Assembly (NCBI RefSeq): GCF_018343525.1
Contig: NZ_JAGYPH010000001.1
Location: 248,001-312,000, forward strand
DNA: 64,000 nucleotides
Reading direction: 5' to 3'
Source of the DNA: Lederbergia citrea
GTDB taxonomy: Bacteria > Bacillota > Bacilli > Bacillales > Bacillaceae_C
In this document: positions 8,572 to 17,730 of the stretch, one piece after another
Layout of the letters: every line of letters starts with the position of its first letter
Position numbering within the stretch: position 1 is the first letter of the stretch
Made by a program: the position numbers and the translations under genes
The notes under the pieces: model-generated
The model's database searches: none
Seen by the model: the letters and a program-made list of their open reading frames with translations, nothing else
What the model was told of the DNA's origin: nothing

Positions 8572-9393
8572 TTGGAACAGGCGATAGGTGTAATTGATTC
8601 GGGAGTAGGCGGATTAACCGTTGCTAAAGAAATAATGAGGCAGATGCCAAATGAAATCATTTATTATGTGGGTGATACAGCCCGCTGTCCATATGGGCCT
8701 AGACCTGTACATGAGGTGAGAAAATTCACTTGGCAAATGGCGGATTTTTTAGTAAAACGAAATATTAAAATGCTTGTGATTGCTTGCAATACCGCAACGG
8801 CAGTCGTATTGGAAGAGATGCAATCTGTCCTTGATATTCCAGTTATAGGTGTTATTTCACCTGGCTCGCGTGCGGCATTAAAGGTGACGAAAAACAGCAA
8901 GATAGGGATACTGGGTACAATAGGAACGATTAAGAGTGAAGCATACGTAAGGGAGCTTCAATTAATTAACCGTCACGCAGATGTGATCCAACTGGCATGC
9001 CCAAAATTTGTTCCAATTGTAGAAAGTCTTGAGTACAAGAGTAATGTTGCAAAGAAGGTTGTGGCGGAAACATTATTACCATTGGAGGGGAGCGGCATTG
9101 ATACGCTCATTCTTGGATGTACACATTACCCTCTACTAGGCCCGGTCATTGAAAATGTCATGGGTAAAGATGTGAAAGTTATTAGTTCGGGAGAAGAGAC
9201 GGCACAAGAAGTCAGTACCATCCTTGCTTATAATAAACTTTTGAACACCTCTCAGACTCCTCCTGAACATTGCTTTTACACAACAGGCTCACGGAAAATC
9301 TTCAAGCAGATTACCTCGGATTGGCTAAATAAGCGTAATTTACGTATTGAATTAGCTAATCTCGTTCATCAGGAAAAACAATTTATTTATTAA
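8572..9393 (+). CDS. racE: Glutamate racemase
   Basis: The enzyme interconverts L- and D-glutamate in the cytoplasm, supplying D-glutamate for peptidoglycan. The 273-residue protein starts with [12 protein letters not shown] and carries both catalytic cysteines, in CNTATA (residue 72) and GCTHYPLL (residue 183). Length and motifs are typical of the MurI/RacE family. The start is TTG, with GAGGCGGG just upstream. Position after ysmB and before gerM matches racE of B. subtilis. A strong terminator follows. Confidence 0.95.
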   Translation: MEQAIGVIDSGVGGLTVAKEIMRQMPNEIIYYVGDTARCPYGPRPVHEVRKFTWQMADFLVKRNIKMLVIACNTATAVVLEEMQSVLDIPVIGVISPGSRAALKVTKNSKIGILGTIGTIKSEAYVRELQLINRHADVIQLACPKFVPIVESLEYKSNVAKKVVAETLLPLEGSGIDTLILGCTHYPLLGPVIENVMGKDVKVISSGEETAQEVSTILAYNKLLNTSQTPPEHCFYTTGSRKIFKQITSDWLNKRNLRIELANLVHQEKQFIY

Positions 9394-9395
9394 TG

Positions 9396-9428
9396 AAAAA
9401 TCAGCTCAAAGACAGGGCTGATTTTTTT
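9396..9428 (+). terminator. Terminator after racE
   Basis: AAAAATCAGC (9396-9405) pairs with GCTGATTTTT (from 9417) and runs into seven T. This is a classic intrinsic terminator. Confidence 0.9.
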
Positions 9429-9493
9429 ATTATTATTTAGGAAATTATTAAATAATACTTTGAGGATAAATTCTAAGAAAGTGAGTAGTCATT

Positions 9494-9612
9494 CAGCTTC
9501 AGCGCCTAGCCCCTCGAGGTCAAATGTTCTGATCCAATAAAAGTCAAGATCGGACTTTTTTTGGATCAGAACATTTGCTTGTCGGGGCTGATCAAGGCGC
9601 TTGCGCTTTTGT
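9494..9612. repeat. Palindromic intergenic repeat, family 1, copy 1
   Basis: A nested palindrome of about 119 bases between racE and gerM. AGCGCCT pairs with AGGCGCT, GCCCC with GGGGC, CAAATGTTCTGATCCAA (9521-9537) with TTGGATCAGAACATTTG, and AAAGTC with GACTTT. A second full copy lies at 19420-19538 and a short form at 19622-19663. The rest of the 9429-9722 gap holds AT-rich sequence and a weak SigE-like site (GTCTATT at 9662, CGTATATA at 9683). Confidence 0.85.
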
Positions 9613-9722
9613 TCTTAGTTTTAAAATTTTTACTGATATGCCGAAAACTTTTGGCCAAGCGGTCTATTCCTAAGAGAAAGCTCGTATATATGGAGTACAA
9701 ACTGTCTTAGGAGGGGTACAAA

Positions 9723-10784
9723 ATGTCAAAACGGTCGAATGTGGCCTTAACTGCTTCTGCAGTGCTGGCAGCAAGCATGTTTTTATCCGGCTGCGGTCTC
9801 TTCGGAAAAGAAAAAGAAAGTCTCGATCCGCCGAAGGAGGTTTCTTATTTAAAAGAAGGTGAAAAGCTTGACGCTTCTCCTGATACAGAAACGGCCGGTG
9901 AGGAAAAAGCAGAAACGGTAATGCAAGATGTTTATTTGATTGATCGGAATGGCTTAGTCGTAGCGCAGACACTGCCTTTACCGAAAACGGAAAGTGTCGC
10001 AAAGCAGGCGTTAAGGTATCTTGTGGCAGATGGACCGGTAACCGATATCCTACCGAATGGTTTTAGGACAGTTCTGCCAGCGGGAACTGAAGTAGATGTA
10101 GACATCGATGATGGGAAAGCGGTCGTAGATTTTTCAGAAGAATTCTCTAGCTATGATGTAAAAGATGAAAAGAAAATCCTTCAAGCGGTTACATGGACCT
10201 TAACACAATTTGATTCGGTAAAAACGGTGGAGCTCAGAGTGAATGGCTATCCACTAACTGAGATGCCTGTAGGTAAAACGCCTATCAGCCCTGATGGTCT
10301 ATCCCGTGCAGACGGTATTAATACTGAAAATGCGGATGCTGCAGATATAACGAATACTCGGCCAGTTACGGTTTATTATTTGGCCCAAGGAAGCGAAGAT
10401 CATTATTACGTCCCTGTTACACGGCGTATTGCTAATACTGAAAAAGATGATGTAGTTGCGGTGATTAACCAGCTTGTGGAGGGTCCGGGAATGCAAAGCG
10501 AACTAATAAGCGCTTTAATGGATGATGTTAAATTGATGGAAAATCCAAAAATTGAAAATGGAAATGTAGTTCTTAATTTTAATGAAGCCATTCTTGGGCC
10601 CAGCGAAAATAAAGTGATTGCCGATGCAACCCTTCGTTCGATTGTACTATCTTTGACAGAACAGCCTGACATTGAAAGCGTGTCTGTCATGGTAGATGGA
10701 AGTTCTGATCTAGTCAATGAAGAAGGGGAGTCGTTAACAGCGCCGGTCACCCGTCCAGAAAAAGTGAATACCGGTAGTTTTTAA
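9723..10784 (+). CDS. gerM: Spore germination lipoprotein GerM
   Basis: The 353-residue protein begins with a lipoprotein signal peptide ending in the lipobox LSGC (cysteine at about residue 24) and contains two GerMN domains. The first covers roughly residues 65-165 (VYLIDRNGLVV... VKTVELRVNGYPL). The second covers roughly 215-330 (VTVYYLAQGSEDHYYVPVTRRI...). GerM is needed for efficient sporulation and germination and is membrane anchored on the mother-cell side. It sits between racE and rph as in B. subtilis. TTAGGAGGGG precedes the ATG. A SigE-type promoter would be expected and the candidate at 9662-9690 is only a weak match. Confidence 0.93.
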   Translation: MSKRSNVALTASAVLAASMFLSGCGLFGKEKESLDPPKEVSYLKEGEKLDASPDTETAGEEKAETVMQDVYLIDRNGLVVAQTLPLPKTESVAKQALRYLVADGPVTDILPNGFRTVLPAGTEVDVDIDDGKAVVDFSEEFSSYDVKDEKKILQAVTWTLTQFDSVKTVELRVNGYPLTEMPVGKTPISPDGLSRADGINTENADAADITNTRPVTVYYLAQGSEDHYYVPVTRRIANTEKDDVVAVINQLVEGPGMQSELISALMDDVKLMENPKIENGNVVLNFNEAILGPSENKVIADATLRSIVLSLTEQPDIESVSVMVDGSSDLVNEEGESLTAPVTRPEKVNTGSF

Positions 10785-10818
10785 AAGCGGAAATTTGATA
10801 TACTATATAACAAACAGA

Positions 10819-10846
10819 AGAGGTTGGCCAAACGCCGCCTCTTTTT
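10819..10846 (+). terminator. Terminator after gerM
   Basis: AGAGG and GGC on the left pair with GCC and CCTCT on the right (10819-10842), followed by TTTTT. Confidence 0.85.
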
Positions 10847-10875
10847 ATTGTTTGTTATGAAGGAGGAAATGCAAT

Positions 10876-11640
10876 TTGCGCTCAGATGGCAGGAAGACAA
10901 ACGAATTAAGACATGTACATATAGAAACCGAATATTTAAAGCATCCAGAAGGCTCAGTTTTAATTTCGATTGGTGATACAAAGGTAATTTGTACAGCAAG
11001 TATTGAAGAGCGTGTGCCACCCTTCATGCGGGGCGCAGGTAAAGGCTGGATCACCGCGGAGTATTCAATGCTACCCCGTGCAACGGGAACAAGGAATATA
11101 AGGGAATCTTCAAAAGGAAAAGTAACCGGCAGGACGATGGAAATCCAGCGTCTTATTGGGAGAGCGCTCCGAGCAGTTGTGAGCTTAGATTCAATTGGGG
11201 AACGGACTGTTTGGATTGACTGTGATGTCATTCAGGCTGACGGCGGGACAAGGACTGCATCTATAACAGGTGCTTTTGTAGCGATGGCAATGGCTTTACA
11301 TAAACTTTTTAATGAAAAAAAACTATCATCCTTTCCTGTTTCCGACTTTCTTGCCGCAACTAGTGTTGGTATCATCGAAGGATCGGGTGTCATTTTAGAT
11401 TTGGATTATTCCGAGGACAGTAATGCACTTGTCGATATGAACATTGTGATGACAGGCACAGGTGAATTTGTTGAACTGCAAGGTACAGGAGAGGAATCCA
11501 CTTTTACAGCGACACAACTTCAGGAAATGCTTGCAGCAGCGGAAATTGGGTTAAACCAATTAATGGAAAAGCAAAGAGATGCACTTGGTGAAATTTCCAG
11601 TCTAATTGATAAGCGAAGAGCGGAAAGTGGTACGAAATGA
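10876..11640 (+). CDS. rph: Ribonuclease PH
   Basis: The phosphorolytic 3'-5' exoribonuclease trims the 3' ends of tRNA precursors. The 254-residue protein begins with [11 protein letters not shown], contains the phosphate- and RNA-binding region [20 protein letters not shown], and the catalytic [20 protein letters not shown]. It starts at TTG with a strong GAAGGAGG site. Its last four bases overlap the ATG of rdgB, so the two are translationally coupled. Confidence 0.96.
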   Translation: MRSDGRKTNELRHVHIETEYLKHPEGSVLISIGDTKVICTASIEERVPPFMRGAGKGWITAEYSMLPRATGTRNIRESSKGKVTGRTMEIQRLIGRALRAVVSLDSIGERTVWIDCDVIQADGGTRTASITGAFVAMAMALHKLFNEKKLSSFPVSDFLAATSVGIIEGSGVILDLDYSEDSNALVDMNIVMTGTGEFVELQGTGEESTFTATQLQEMLAAAEIGLNQLMEKQRDALGEISSLIDKRRAESGTK

Positions 11641-12242
11641 AGAAGCAGATCATAATTGCGACAAAAAATAAAGGTAAAGCCAAGGAATTTGAAGCGCTGT
11701 TCTCTCCTTATGGAGTGGAAGTGCTAACTTTATTGGATATAGAAAATGCTCCAGATGTTGAGGAAACTGGTACTACTTTTGAAGAAAATGCGATCATTAA
11801 AGCCGAGTCCATTGCACATCTGCTGAATATGATTGTCGTTGCTGACGATTCGGGATTAATAATTGACGAATTGGATGGAATGCCAGGTGTGTTTTCGGCA
11901 AGATATGCTGGAGAACCTAAAGATGACGAAGCCAATATTGATAAAGTTTTGTTAGAAATGAGAGAAGTCCCTGATGAGAAACGTACAGCTAGATTTTTTT
12001 GCGCTCTGGCGGTAGCAGGACCTGGAATGGAAACATCCGTTGTTACAGGAAAGTGCGAAGGTGAAATATTAAAAAAACGGCAGGGCCAGAATGGATTTGG
12101 ATATGATCCAATATTTTATTCCAGCTCAGCAGGTAAATCGATGGCAGAGTTGGCGTCCAATGAGAAAAATAAAATAAGCCATCGTGCAGAAGCATTGAAA
12201 AATTTGGAGCCGATTGTTAGTCATTTGTTTGGGCGGAGGTGA
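11637..12242 (+). CDS. rdgB: XTP/dITP diphosphatase (non-canonical purine NTPase)
   Basis: This Ham1-family enzyme hydrolyses ITP, dITP and XTP to monophosphates, keeping deaminated purines out of DNA and RNA. The 201-residue protein shows the N-terminal [14 protein letters not shown] nucleotide site, [25 protein letters not shown], and the [11 protein letters not shown] signature. It corresponds to B. subtilis ysnA. It overlaps rph by four bases. Its last codons contain the GGAGGTGA that serves as ribosome binding site for ysnB. Confidence 0.95.
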   Translation: MKKQIIIATKNKGKAKEFEALFSPYGVEVLTLLDIENAPDVEETGTTFEENAIIKAESIAHLLNMIVVADDSGLIIDELDGMPGVFSARYAGEPKDDEANIDKVLLEMREVPDEKRTARFFCALAVAGPGMETSVVTGKCEGEILKKRQGQNGFGYDPIFYSSSAGKSMAELASNEKNKISHRAEALKNLEPIVSHLFGRR

Positions 12243-12248
12243 AGTGAC

Positions 12249-12755
12249 ATTAAACTTCTAATCGTAAGTGACAGCCATGGGAATAGATCTGCTTTAGAAA
12301 ATTTGAAAGTGAAATATGAAGGCATAGTAGATGCGATGATCCATTGTGGAGACTCAGAATTAAAAGCAGATGATCCAGCTTTGAATGGTTTTGCTGTTGT
12401 AGGCGGCAATTGTGATTTGGACAGTAGACTACCTGAAGAATTGGTGCTTAAAATAAAAGAGTCGACCATTTTTATTGCACATGGCCATCTCCTTCAAATT
12501 AAATCATCCCTAATGAATATTTCATATCGTGCGAAAGAACTAGGAGCCGATTGTGTTTTTTTCGGGCATTCCCATTTACTTGGTGCTGAGATGATTGATG
12601 GAAAATTATTTTTAAATCCGGGAAGCATTTTATTACCGAGGGGCGGCAATGAAAAAACTTATGCCATTGTGAATAAAAAGGATTCGGTATTTAATGTGCA
12701 TTTTTATAATGATAGACACGAAGAACTGAAGCAGTACAGGCGTACCTTTGAATAA
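12249..12755 (+). CDS. ysnB: Metallophosphoesterase YsnB, apparently initiated at ATT
   Basis: Reading from ATT at 12249 gives a 168-residue YfcE/MJ0936-type phosphodiesterase beginning IKLLIVSDSHGN. It has all metal-site motifs: DSH (about residue 8), HCGD, GNCD, HGH and GHSH. The consensus GGAGGTGA at 12235-12242 sits six bases before the ATT. There is an in-frame stop immediately upstream and no ATG, GTG or TTG before TTG at 12303, which would delete the essential DSHGN motif. So either ATT is the true start or an ATG has been lost. It follows rdgB as in B. subtilis. Family members act on cyclic or phosphodiester substrates. The cellular substrate is not known. Confidence 0.85.
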   Translation: MKLLIVSDSHGNRSALENLKVKYEGIVDAMIHCGDSELKADDPALNGFAVVGGNCDLDSRLPEELVLKIKESTIFIAHGHLLQIKSSLMNISYRAKELGADCVFFGHSHLLGAEMIDGKLFLNPGSILLPRGGNEKTYAIVNKKDSVFNVHFYNDRHEELKQYRRTFE

Positions 12756-12768
12756 AAAAACAAATCAT

Positions 12769-12795
12769 GAGCTATCGTGAGCATCTCGATAGCTC
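12769..12795. terminator. Hairpin after ysnB
   Basis: GAGCTATCG (12769-12777) pairs perfectly with CGATAGCTC (12787-12795). A run of A precedes it and no T-run follows, so it would be a better terminator for minus-strand transcription. It probably still marks the 3' end of the ysnB mRNA. Confidence 0.6.
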
Positions 12796-12988
12796 AGACT
12801 GTAGACAAACCCGGAAATATGAGTTGTCTTAGTATCTTTATTTTTATTTTGGATAGATCAGGTTTTCCGAAGCTTACCGCTCGCTTTCCGCGGGGCGAGC
12901 GCCGAGCCGCTTCGTCGCTACGCTCCTTTAGTGTCTCGGCTGTCCCGCAGATCCCGCAGGAGTCGAGCGGACGCTTCTCCAAACCAAT
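12796..12988. repeat. GC-rich intergenic repeat, family 2, copy A
   Basis: About 193 bases that recur in the opposite orientation at 23011-23200. Shared landmarks are the GACTGTAGACAAAC end, GGTTTTCCGAAGC, the CCGCGGGGCGAGCGCC core, and CGGACGCTTCTCCAAACC at the other end. GC content is clearly above the neighbouring genes. The open frames across it on both strands are by-products of the repeat and not genes. Beyond it, 12989-13171 holds no gene that I can see. Confidence 0.85.
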
Positions 12989-13171
12989 TCAGCTTATCGT
13001 TGGTTTTTAGGATTCGGTTTTCATACAGAAGTGCTTCATTTCACTACCTTCCCTCCGGAAAAATTTGAAAAGGAAGAGACGGAAGAAATCAAACAAAGCC
13101 CTACATGAGCCTGAATTTAATGTGCCGCTAATAAAGGTGGTACATTATATTTTAGAAAGTAATAAAAGGTA

Positions 13172-13200
13172 TTGACTTTATTTCTTATCCTGTCTATAAT
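13172..13200 (+). promoter_or_regulatory. SigA promoter of tRNA-Arg
   Basis: TTGACT (13172-13177), a 17-base spacer and a perfect TATAAT (13195-13200) lie 24 bases before the tRNA. This is a strong vegetative promoter. Confidence 0.85.
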
Positions 13201-13224
13201 AAGAAATGTCTTTAAAAATAAAAC

Positions 13225-13301
13225 GTCCCAGTAGCTCAGCAGGATAGAGCAACAGCCTTCTAAGCTGTGGGTCGCAGGTTCGAATCCTGCCTGGGACGCC
13301 A
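13225..13301 (+). tRNA. tRNA-Arg (anticodon TCT)
   Basis: A 77-base cloverleaf. The acceptor stem GTCCCAG pairs with CTGGGAC, followed by discriminator G and an encoded CCA. The D arm is GCTC...GAGC, the anticodon stem is ACAGC/GCTGT with loop CTTCTAA (TCT, reading AGA), and the T arm contains TTCGAATC. A single tRNA with its own promoter and terminator. Confidence 0.96.
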
Positions 13302-13331
13302 TTTCTTTTATTTTATACATAAACCATCGGT

Positions 13332-13358
13332 CTTCTGCAAATGGCAGGGGGCTTTTTT
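13332..13358 (+). terminator. Terminator after tRNA-Arg
   Basis: CTTCTGC (13332-13338) pairs with GCAGGGG (13344-13350) using two G-U pairs, followed by GC and six T. Confidence 0.7.
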
Positions 13359-13460
13359 GCGTTTAAGCATCAGTAATAGGCACTTTGTTTTTCTAATATT
13401 TGTTTTCCGTCTCCGCTTTTGATACACTATTTTCGATTATAAATGATGGGCGGTTCTATC

Positions 13461-14471
13461 ATGAAGAGAGAGCAAACTGATCGAGATTCAGAAAAAATTA
13501 TTCCTTTTCCTGACCTGAAACAGCGTCTTTATGAAAAAGGAATTGCCCGGCTGGAAGCTCACGATTTCCATGAAGCGGTGGCTTTACTTTATCAAGCAAG
13601 AGAAATGGATCTAGATGATGCGCAAATTGCAGTTGCTTTTCTTGTTGCACTTTATGAAAACGGTGATTATGAAGAAGCCAAACTGATTGCAAACGAATAT
13701 TTGCATGAAGGAATTGGCGACTATTATGAAATTCTCGATATTTACTTAATGATTCTTATTCAAATAAATGAACATAAACAGGTTATTCAAACATTAGATG
13801 TTTTATTTGAAGAAAGAGAAGTTCCACCAGATAAAGCCGAACACTTTCAAACGCTTTTACAATTAAGTAGAAAAGTTATAGCTAACGGAACTCCTGAAAG
13901 GAAAGAGAACGTTTTAGTCGAAGAAGGGATTTTTAATGGCCGTAATTTGCATGAACAAGCGATTAAGCTTGGAAGTCTAGTGGATAAAAATATTCAACCA
14001 TATTTAGATTCACTGGTCGGAATGCTTGCGGATAAACGGAGTCACCCCTTCTTACAAACAATTGTCCTGAATGTGTTGCGGGAGCATGGAATTGAAATAG
14101 AAATAGTTGTAAAGAAGCTAGAGTTTGATGGTGTGTTTATACCTATCAATTTACCTTTAGTCCACAATACTCCTCAGCTTAAAGAAGTATTGACAGAGCT
14201 TGAAAGTCAGCTTGAGAATAACAACCCGGTACTACTGGAACAAATAAAAGAGATGAGTTACCGCCATGCTTTTATCCTTTATCCCTTTGAATCTTCCCCT
14301 TCTCATCCGCGTTTGTGGGCAGCAGCTTACCGAGGAATGGGATATGAAATGTATGGAGAGGAATGGAGTAAAGAAAAAGTGGCAGAGAAGTATGGTGTTG
14401 ATGTGATGGAATTGGATCGGGCAGTTTCTTTCCTCTTAAATCTTGAAGAAATTTCTTCACCTATTGAATAG
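13461..14471 (+). CDS. ysoA: TPR-type helical protein YsoA
   Basis: The protein of about 336 residues is built of helical repeats, seen in LEAHDFHEAVALLYQAREMD, ALYENGDYEEAKLIANEYL and similar segments in its first half, which read as tetratricopeptide-like repeats. No enzyme motif is visible. Its place between a tRNA and tig corresponds to ysoA of B. subtilis, a conserved gene of unknown role, presumably a protein-protein interaction scaffold. Start choice is uncertain. ATG at 13461 has GGGCGG upstream, while ATG at 13443 or 13446 would add six or five residues but lacks a site. Its mRNA end runs into the tig promoter. Confidence 0.8.
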   Translation: MKREQTDRDSEKIIPFPDLKQRLYEKGIARLEAHDFHEAVALLYQAREMDLDDAQIAVAFLVALYENGDYEEAKLIANEYLHEGIGDYYEILDIYLMILIQINEHKQVIQTLDVLFEEREVPPDKAEHFQTLLQLSRKVIANGTPERKENVLVEEGIFNGRNLHEQAIKLGSLVDKNIQPYLDSLVGMLADKRSHPFLQTIVLNVLREHGIEIEIVVKKLEFDGVFIPINLPLVHNTPQLKEVLTELESQLENNNPVLLEQIKEMSYRHAFILYPFESSPSHPRLWAAAYRGMGYEMYGEEWSKEKVAEKYGVDVMELDRAVSFLLNLEEISSPIE

Positions 14472-14480
14472 CTTCTATTG

Positions 14481-14508
14481 TTGAAAGGTAGTTAGGCTGT
14501 GTTATAAT
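14481..14508 (+). promoter_or_regulatory. Promoter of tig
   Basis: TTGAAA (14481-14486), a 16-base spacer and TATAAT (14503-14508) with an extended TGT just before the -10. Between it and tig lie two small hairpins, ATGCC/GGCAT (from 14519) and AGCGG/CCGCT, in the untranslated leader. Confidence 0.75.
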
Positions 14509-14624
14509 ATAATGGTTATGCCGTATTAGGCATTAAGAATCTAAATTGATGTTACATACTTGAGCGGCTATTCCGCTAAATAGTAGATCAAGAAACGAAT
14601 TATATATTGTTGGAGGTAATGAAG

Positions 14625-15914
14625 ATGTCAGCAAAATGGGAAAAATTAGAGGGGAATAAAGGTACCCTTACAGTAGAAGTAGATGTTGAAACGGTAAAAA
14701 ATGGTCTTGACGCTGCTTTTAACAAAGTATCCAAGCAAGTGAGTGTTCCTGGATTCCGTAAAGGGAAAATTCCTCGTTCTATGTTTGAAAAGCGCTTTGG
14801 CGTGGAAAGTCTATATCAAGACGCACTTGATATCATTCTTCCAGAAGCATATGCTTCCGCAGTAGAAGAAACGGGAATCGAGCCTATCGATCGCCCTGAT
14901 ATTGATATTGAGCAAATGGAAAAAGGAAAAGAATTAATTTTCAAAGCAACAGTTCAAGTTAAACCTGAAGTAAAGCTTGGAGATTATAAAGGTCTAGAAG
15001 TGGAAAAGATGGAAACAGAAGTTACAGATGAAGATGTTGCTGCTGAATTAAAAACACTTCAAGAACGTCAAGCTGAGCTTGTAGTAAAAGAAGAAGGCGA
15101 AGCAGCTGAAGGCGATACTGTTGTAATTGATTTTGAAGGATTTGTTGATGGTGAAGCATTTGAAGGCGGCACATCAGAAAACTTCTCGCTTGAACTTGGA
15201 TCTGGCTCATTCATTCCTGGATTTGAAGAGCAACTTGTTGGTGTAGCATCAGGTGCAGAGAAAGAAGTAGAAGTAACATTTCCAGAGGAATATCATGCAG
15301 CGGAATTGGCAGGTAAACCAGCGGTATTTAAAGTAAAAGTCCATGAAATTAAAGCAAAAGAGCTTCCAGAGCTTGATGATGAATTTGCAAAAGATGTGGA
15401 CGAAGAAGCAGAAACTCTTGAAGAATTGAAAGCATCCATCAAAACACGGATGACTGAGAGCAAGAAAAATGAAGCTGAACAAAAACTTCGTGATACTTTA
15501 GTTGATAAAGCAACTGAAAATGCTGAAATCGATCTTCCGGAAATCATGGTTGAGACTGAAGTGGACCGTATGATGCAGGAATTTGAACAGCGATTGCAAA
15601 TGCAAGGAATGAATCTTGACCTTTACTTCCAATTCTCAGGCCAAGATCAAGAGGCGCTTCGCAGCCAAATGAAAACAGATGCAGAGAAACGTGTTCGCAT
15701 GAATCTAACGCTAGAGGCAATTGCAAAAGCAGAAAACCTTGAAGCGGACGAAGAATCAGTAAATGAAGAAATGAACAAAATGGCAGAAATGTACAAAATG
15801 CCACTTGAAGAAATCAAGAAAGCCCTAGGTGGAAACCTGGACAACTTAAAAGCAGATTTAAAAGTGCAAAAAGCAGTTGAGTTTCTTGTTGAAAACAGTA
15901 AAATTGGTGCATAA
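14625..15914 (+). CDS. tig: Trigger factor, ribosome-associated chaperone and prolyl isomerase
   Basis: Trigger factor binds L23 at the ribosome exit tunnel and shields nascent chains. The 429-residue protein has the ribosome-docking signature [19 protein letters not shown] in the N-terminal domain (around residues 40-60), a central FKBP-type domain ([20 protein letters not shown], about 160-245) and a helical C-terminal arm. The start at 14625 ([10 protein letters not shown]) has GGAGG eight bases upstream. The nearby upstream TTG and ATG codons lie within the ribosome binding site. It has its own promoter and terminator and precedes clpX as in B. subtilis. Confidence 0.97.
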   Translation: MSAKWEKLEGNKGTLTVEVDVETVKNGLDAAFNKVSKQVSVPGFRKGKIPRSMFEKRFGVESLYQDALDIILPEAYASAVEETGIEPIDRPDIDIEQMEKGKELIFKATVQVKPEVKLGDYKGLEVEKMETEVTDEDVAAELKTLQERQAELVVKEEGEAAEGDTVVIDFEGFVDGEAFEGGTSENFSLELGSGSFIPGFEEQLVGVASGAEKEVEVTFPEEYHAAELAGKPAVFKVKVHEIKAKELPELDDEFAKDVDEEAETLEELKASIKTRMTESKKNEAEQKLRDTLVDKATENAEIDLPEIMVETEVDRMMQEFEQRLQMQGMNLDLYFQFSGQDQEALRSQMKTDAEKRVRMNLTLEAIAKAENLEADEESVNEEMNKMAEMYKMPLEEIKKALGGNLDNLKADLKVQKAVEFLVENSKIGA

Positions 15915-15952
15915 TATTAAACAACACAAACATAAGATATAAGACTTAAGAT

Positions 15953-15986
15953 AAAACAAGGCACGGTTTAGCACGTGCCTTGTTTT
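15953..15986 (+). terminator. Terminator after tig
   Basis: AAAACAAGGCACG (15953-15965) pairs perfectly with CGTGCCTTGTTTT (15974-15986) around eight bases. Confidence 0.92.
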
Positions 15987-16144
15987 ATAAAAATGTATAC
16001 ATAAGCATAAGTGAGGTCAAAACTAGGGGGAATTGAGTGGGATTTTTCTTCACTTGATTAAATGTTCTTGATTTTAAGAGCGGTGTTTTTTTTACCCTAT
16101 AACGGTGAAAGATAAATATGTCTGTTTTTAGAATTTTATAATGG

Positions 16145-16171
16145 TTATTAAGTAGAAATCTATGTTACAAT
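16145..16171 (+). promoter_or_regulatory. Possible promoter of clpX
   Basis: An extended -10 element, TGTTACAAT (16163-16171), lies 84 bases before clpX with a weak -35 (TTATTA at 16145). The 15987-16254 gap holds no gene. A lone GGTCAAA at 16013 is only half of a CtsR operator. Confidence 0.4.
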
Positions 16172-16254
16172 GCATTACATAACTATTTGCAAATTTAGGG
16201 AGTTTCCTTGAAGATGCATCAATGGTTTTAGTTTTTTAAAGGGGTGAGATTGCA

Positions 16255-17520
16255 ATGTTTAAGTTTAACGAGGAAAAAGGACAGCTTAAATGTTCTTTTT
16301 GTGGAAAAACCCAAGAACAGGTCCGCAAATTAGTTGCAGGCCCTGGTGTATATATATGTGATGAATGTATCGAGCTTTGTACAGAAATTGTTGAAGAAGA
16401 GCTTGGGACAGAAGAAGAAGTTGATTTTAAAGATGTGCCAAAACCACACGAAATCCGCGAAATTTTAAGGGAATATGTCATTGGTCAAGACCAAGCAAAA
16501 AAATCCCTTGCTGTAGCAGTATATAATCATTACAAGCGAATTAACTCTAATAGCAAAATCGATGATGTCGAGCTTGCAAAGAGTAATATTTGTCTAATCG
16601 GACCAACTGGAAGCGGTAAAACGCTTCTTGCCCAGACTCTTGCGCGTATTCTCAATGTGCCATTTGCAATTGCTGACGCAACTTCATTGACTGAGGCTGG
16701 TTATGTTGGTGAAGATGTGGAAAATATTTTGCTGAAGCTAATTCAAGCAGCTGACTACGATGTAGAAAAGGCTGAGCGAGGGATTATCTATATTGATGAG
16801 ATAGATAAGGTTGCTAGAAAATCAGAAAATCCATCAATTACACGCGATGTCTCTGGTGAGGGTGTTCAGCAAGCACTATTGAAAATTCTTGAAGGTACCG
16901 TTGCGAGCGTGCCACCTCAAGGAGGACGGAAGCATCCACATCAAGAATTTATCCAAATTGACACAACTAATATATTATTTATTTGTGGTGGTGCTTTTGA
17001 CGGCGTTGAACAAATTATTAAGCGTCGTCTCGGTCAAAAAGTCATCGGTTTTGGATCGGACGTTAAGCAAGAAGACATTGAAGATAAAGGCTTGTTAACA
17101 AAAGTTCTTCCTGAAGACTTGCTTAAATTTGGCTTGATTCCTGAATTTATTGGCCGTTTGCCGGTAATTGCCAGCCTAGAACAGCTTGATGAGGAAGCAT
17201 TAATTGAAATTTTGACTAAGCCGAAAAATGCGCTTGTTAAACAATATCAAAAGATGCTTGAACTCGATCATGTTGAGCTGGAGTTTGAAGATGGAGCTCT
17301 TCATGAAATTGCTAAAAAAGCAATTGAACGAAAAACGGGTGCTCGTGGATTGCGGTCCATCATTGAAACAATCATGCTCGATGTCATGTTTGATTTGCCA
17401 TCAAGAGATGATATAAAGAAATGTATCATTACAAAAGATGCCGTTCTCGATGAAAAGCCACCAAAATTAGTCCTTGAGGATGGAACAATCATCAAAGGAA
17501 CTGAAAGAACTTCTGCATAG
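16255..17520 (+). CDS. clpX: ATP-dependent Clp protease ATP-binding subunit ClpX
   Basis: ClpX unfolds substrates and feeds them to the ClpP peptidase. The 421-residue protein carries the N-terminal zinc-binding domain with cysteines 13, 16, 35 and 38 (CSFC...CDEC) and Walker A GPTGSGKT at residues 116-123. It also has Walker [10 protein letters not shown], the IGF loop that docks ClpP (VIGFGSD) and the sensor region [24 protein letters not shown] precedes ATG. A strong terminator ends the unit, so clpX is transcribed separately from tig and lonB. Confidence 0.97.
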   Translation: MFKFNEEKGQLKCSFCGKTQEQVRKLVAGPGVYICDECIELCTEIVEEELGTEEEVDFKDVPKPHEIREILREYVIGQDQAKKSLAVAVYNHYKRINSNSKIDDVELAKSNICLIGPTGSGKTLLAQTLARILNVPFAIADATSLTEAGYVGEDVENILLKLIQAADYDVEKAERGIIYIDEIDKVARKSENPSITRDVSGEGVQQALLKILEGTVASVPPQGGRKHPHQEFIQIDTTNILFICGGAFDGVEQIIKRRLGQKVIGFGSDVKQEDIEDKGLLTKVLPEDLLKFGLIPEFIGRLPVIASLEQLDEEALIEILTKPKNALVKQYQKMLELDHVELEFEDGALHEIAKKAIERKTGARGLRSIIETIMLDVMFDLPSRDDIKKCIITKDAVLDEKPPKLVLEDGTIIKGTERTSA

Positions 17521-17530
17521 TAAGAGATAA

Positions 17531-17567
17531 AGTCCAGGAAGAAGAATAAGCTTCCTGGACTTTTTTT
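17531..17567 (+). terminator. Terminator after clpX
   Basis: AGTCCAGGAAG (17531-17541) pairs with CTTCCTGGACT (17551-17561), followed by a T-run to 17567. Confidence 0.92.
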
Positions 17568-17590
17568 ATTGTTACAAGATTTTCTTTTCC

Positions 17591-17644
17591 AAGTGTCAGA
17601 CCCCCACCACTTTAAAGCTTTAACGCGGTGGGGGTCTGACACTT
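17591..17644. repeat. Perfect 18-bp inverted repeat between clpX and lonB
   Basis: AAGTGTCAGACCCCCACC (17591-17608) is repeated exactly in reverse complement at 17627-17644 around an 18-base loop, and the second arm runs into TTTTTT. It could act as a second terminator. The GTGTCAGACCCC core resembles a mobile palindrome scattered in Bacillaceae intergenic regions. Confidence 0.8.
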
Positions 17645-17663
17645 TTTTCTCTTAAAAAAGATT

Positions 17664-17693
17664 GTTTATTCCCATTCTGTGACGGAGATACTA
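17664..17693 (+). promoter_or_regulatory. SigF-type forespore promoter of lonB
   Basis: GTTTA (17664-17668), a 15-base spacer and GGAGATACTA (17684-17693) match the SigF consensus GYWTA and GGNRANANTW at every defined position. It lies 38 bases before the lonB start. In B. subtilis lonB is known to be forespore-expressed under SigF, which agrees. Confidence 0.8.
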
Positions 17694-17730
17694 GCACATA
17701 TGCGGAAAAGACCGTTTAGGAGGGAAAACG

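Noticed and set aside
12777..13010. Open frames on both strands inside the repeat after ysnB
   Set aside because: They coincide with the family 2 repeat. The same peptide appears from copy B at 22966-23285, so they are by-products of the GC-rich repeat, without ribosome binding sites.
16010..16030. CtsR operator upstream of clpX
   Set aside because: Only one GGTCAAA heptad is present. The second half needed for a CtsR site is missing.
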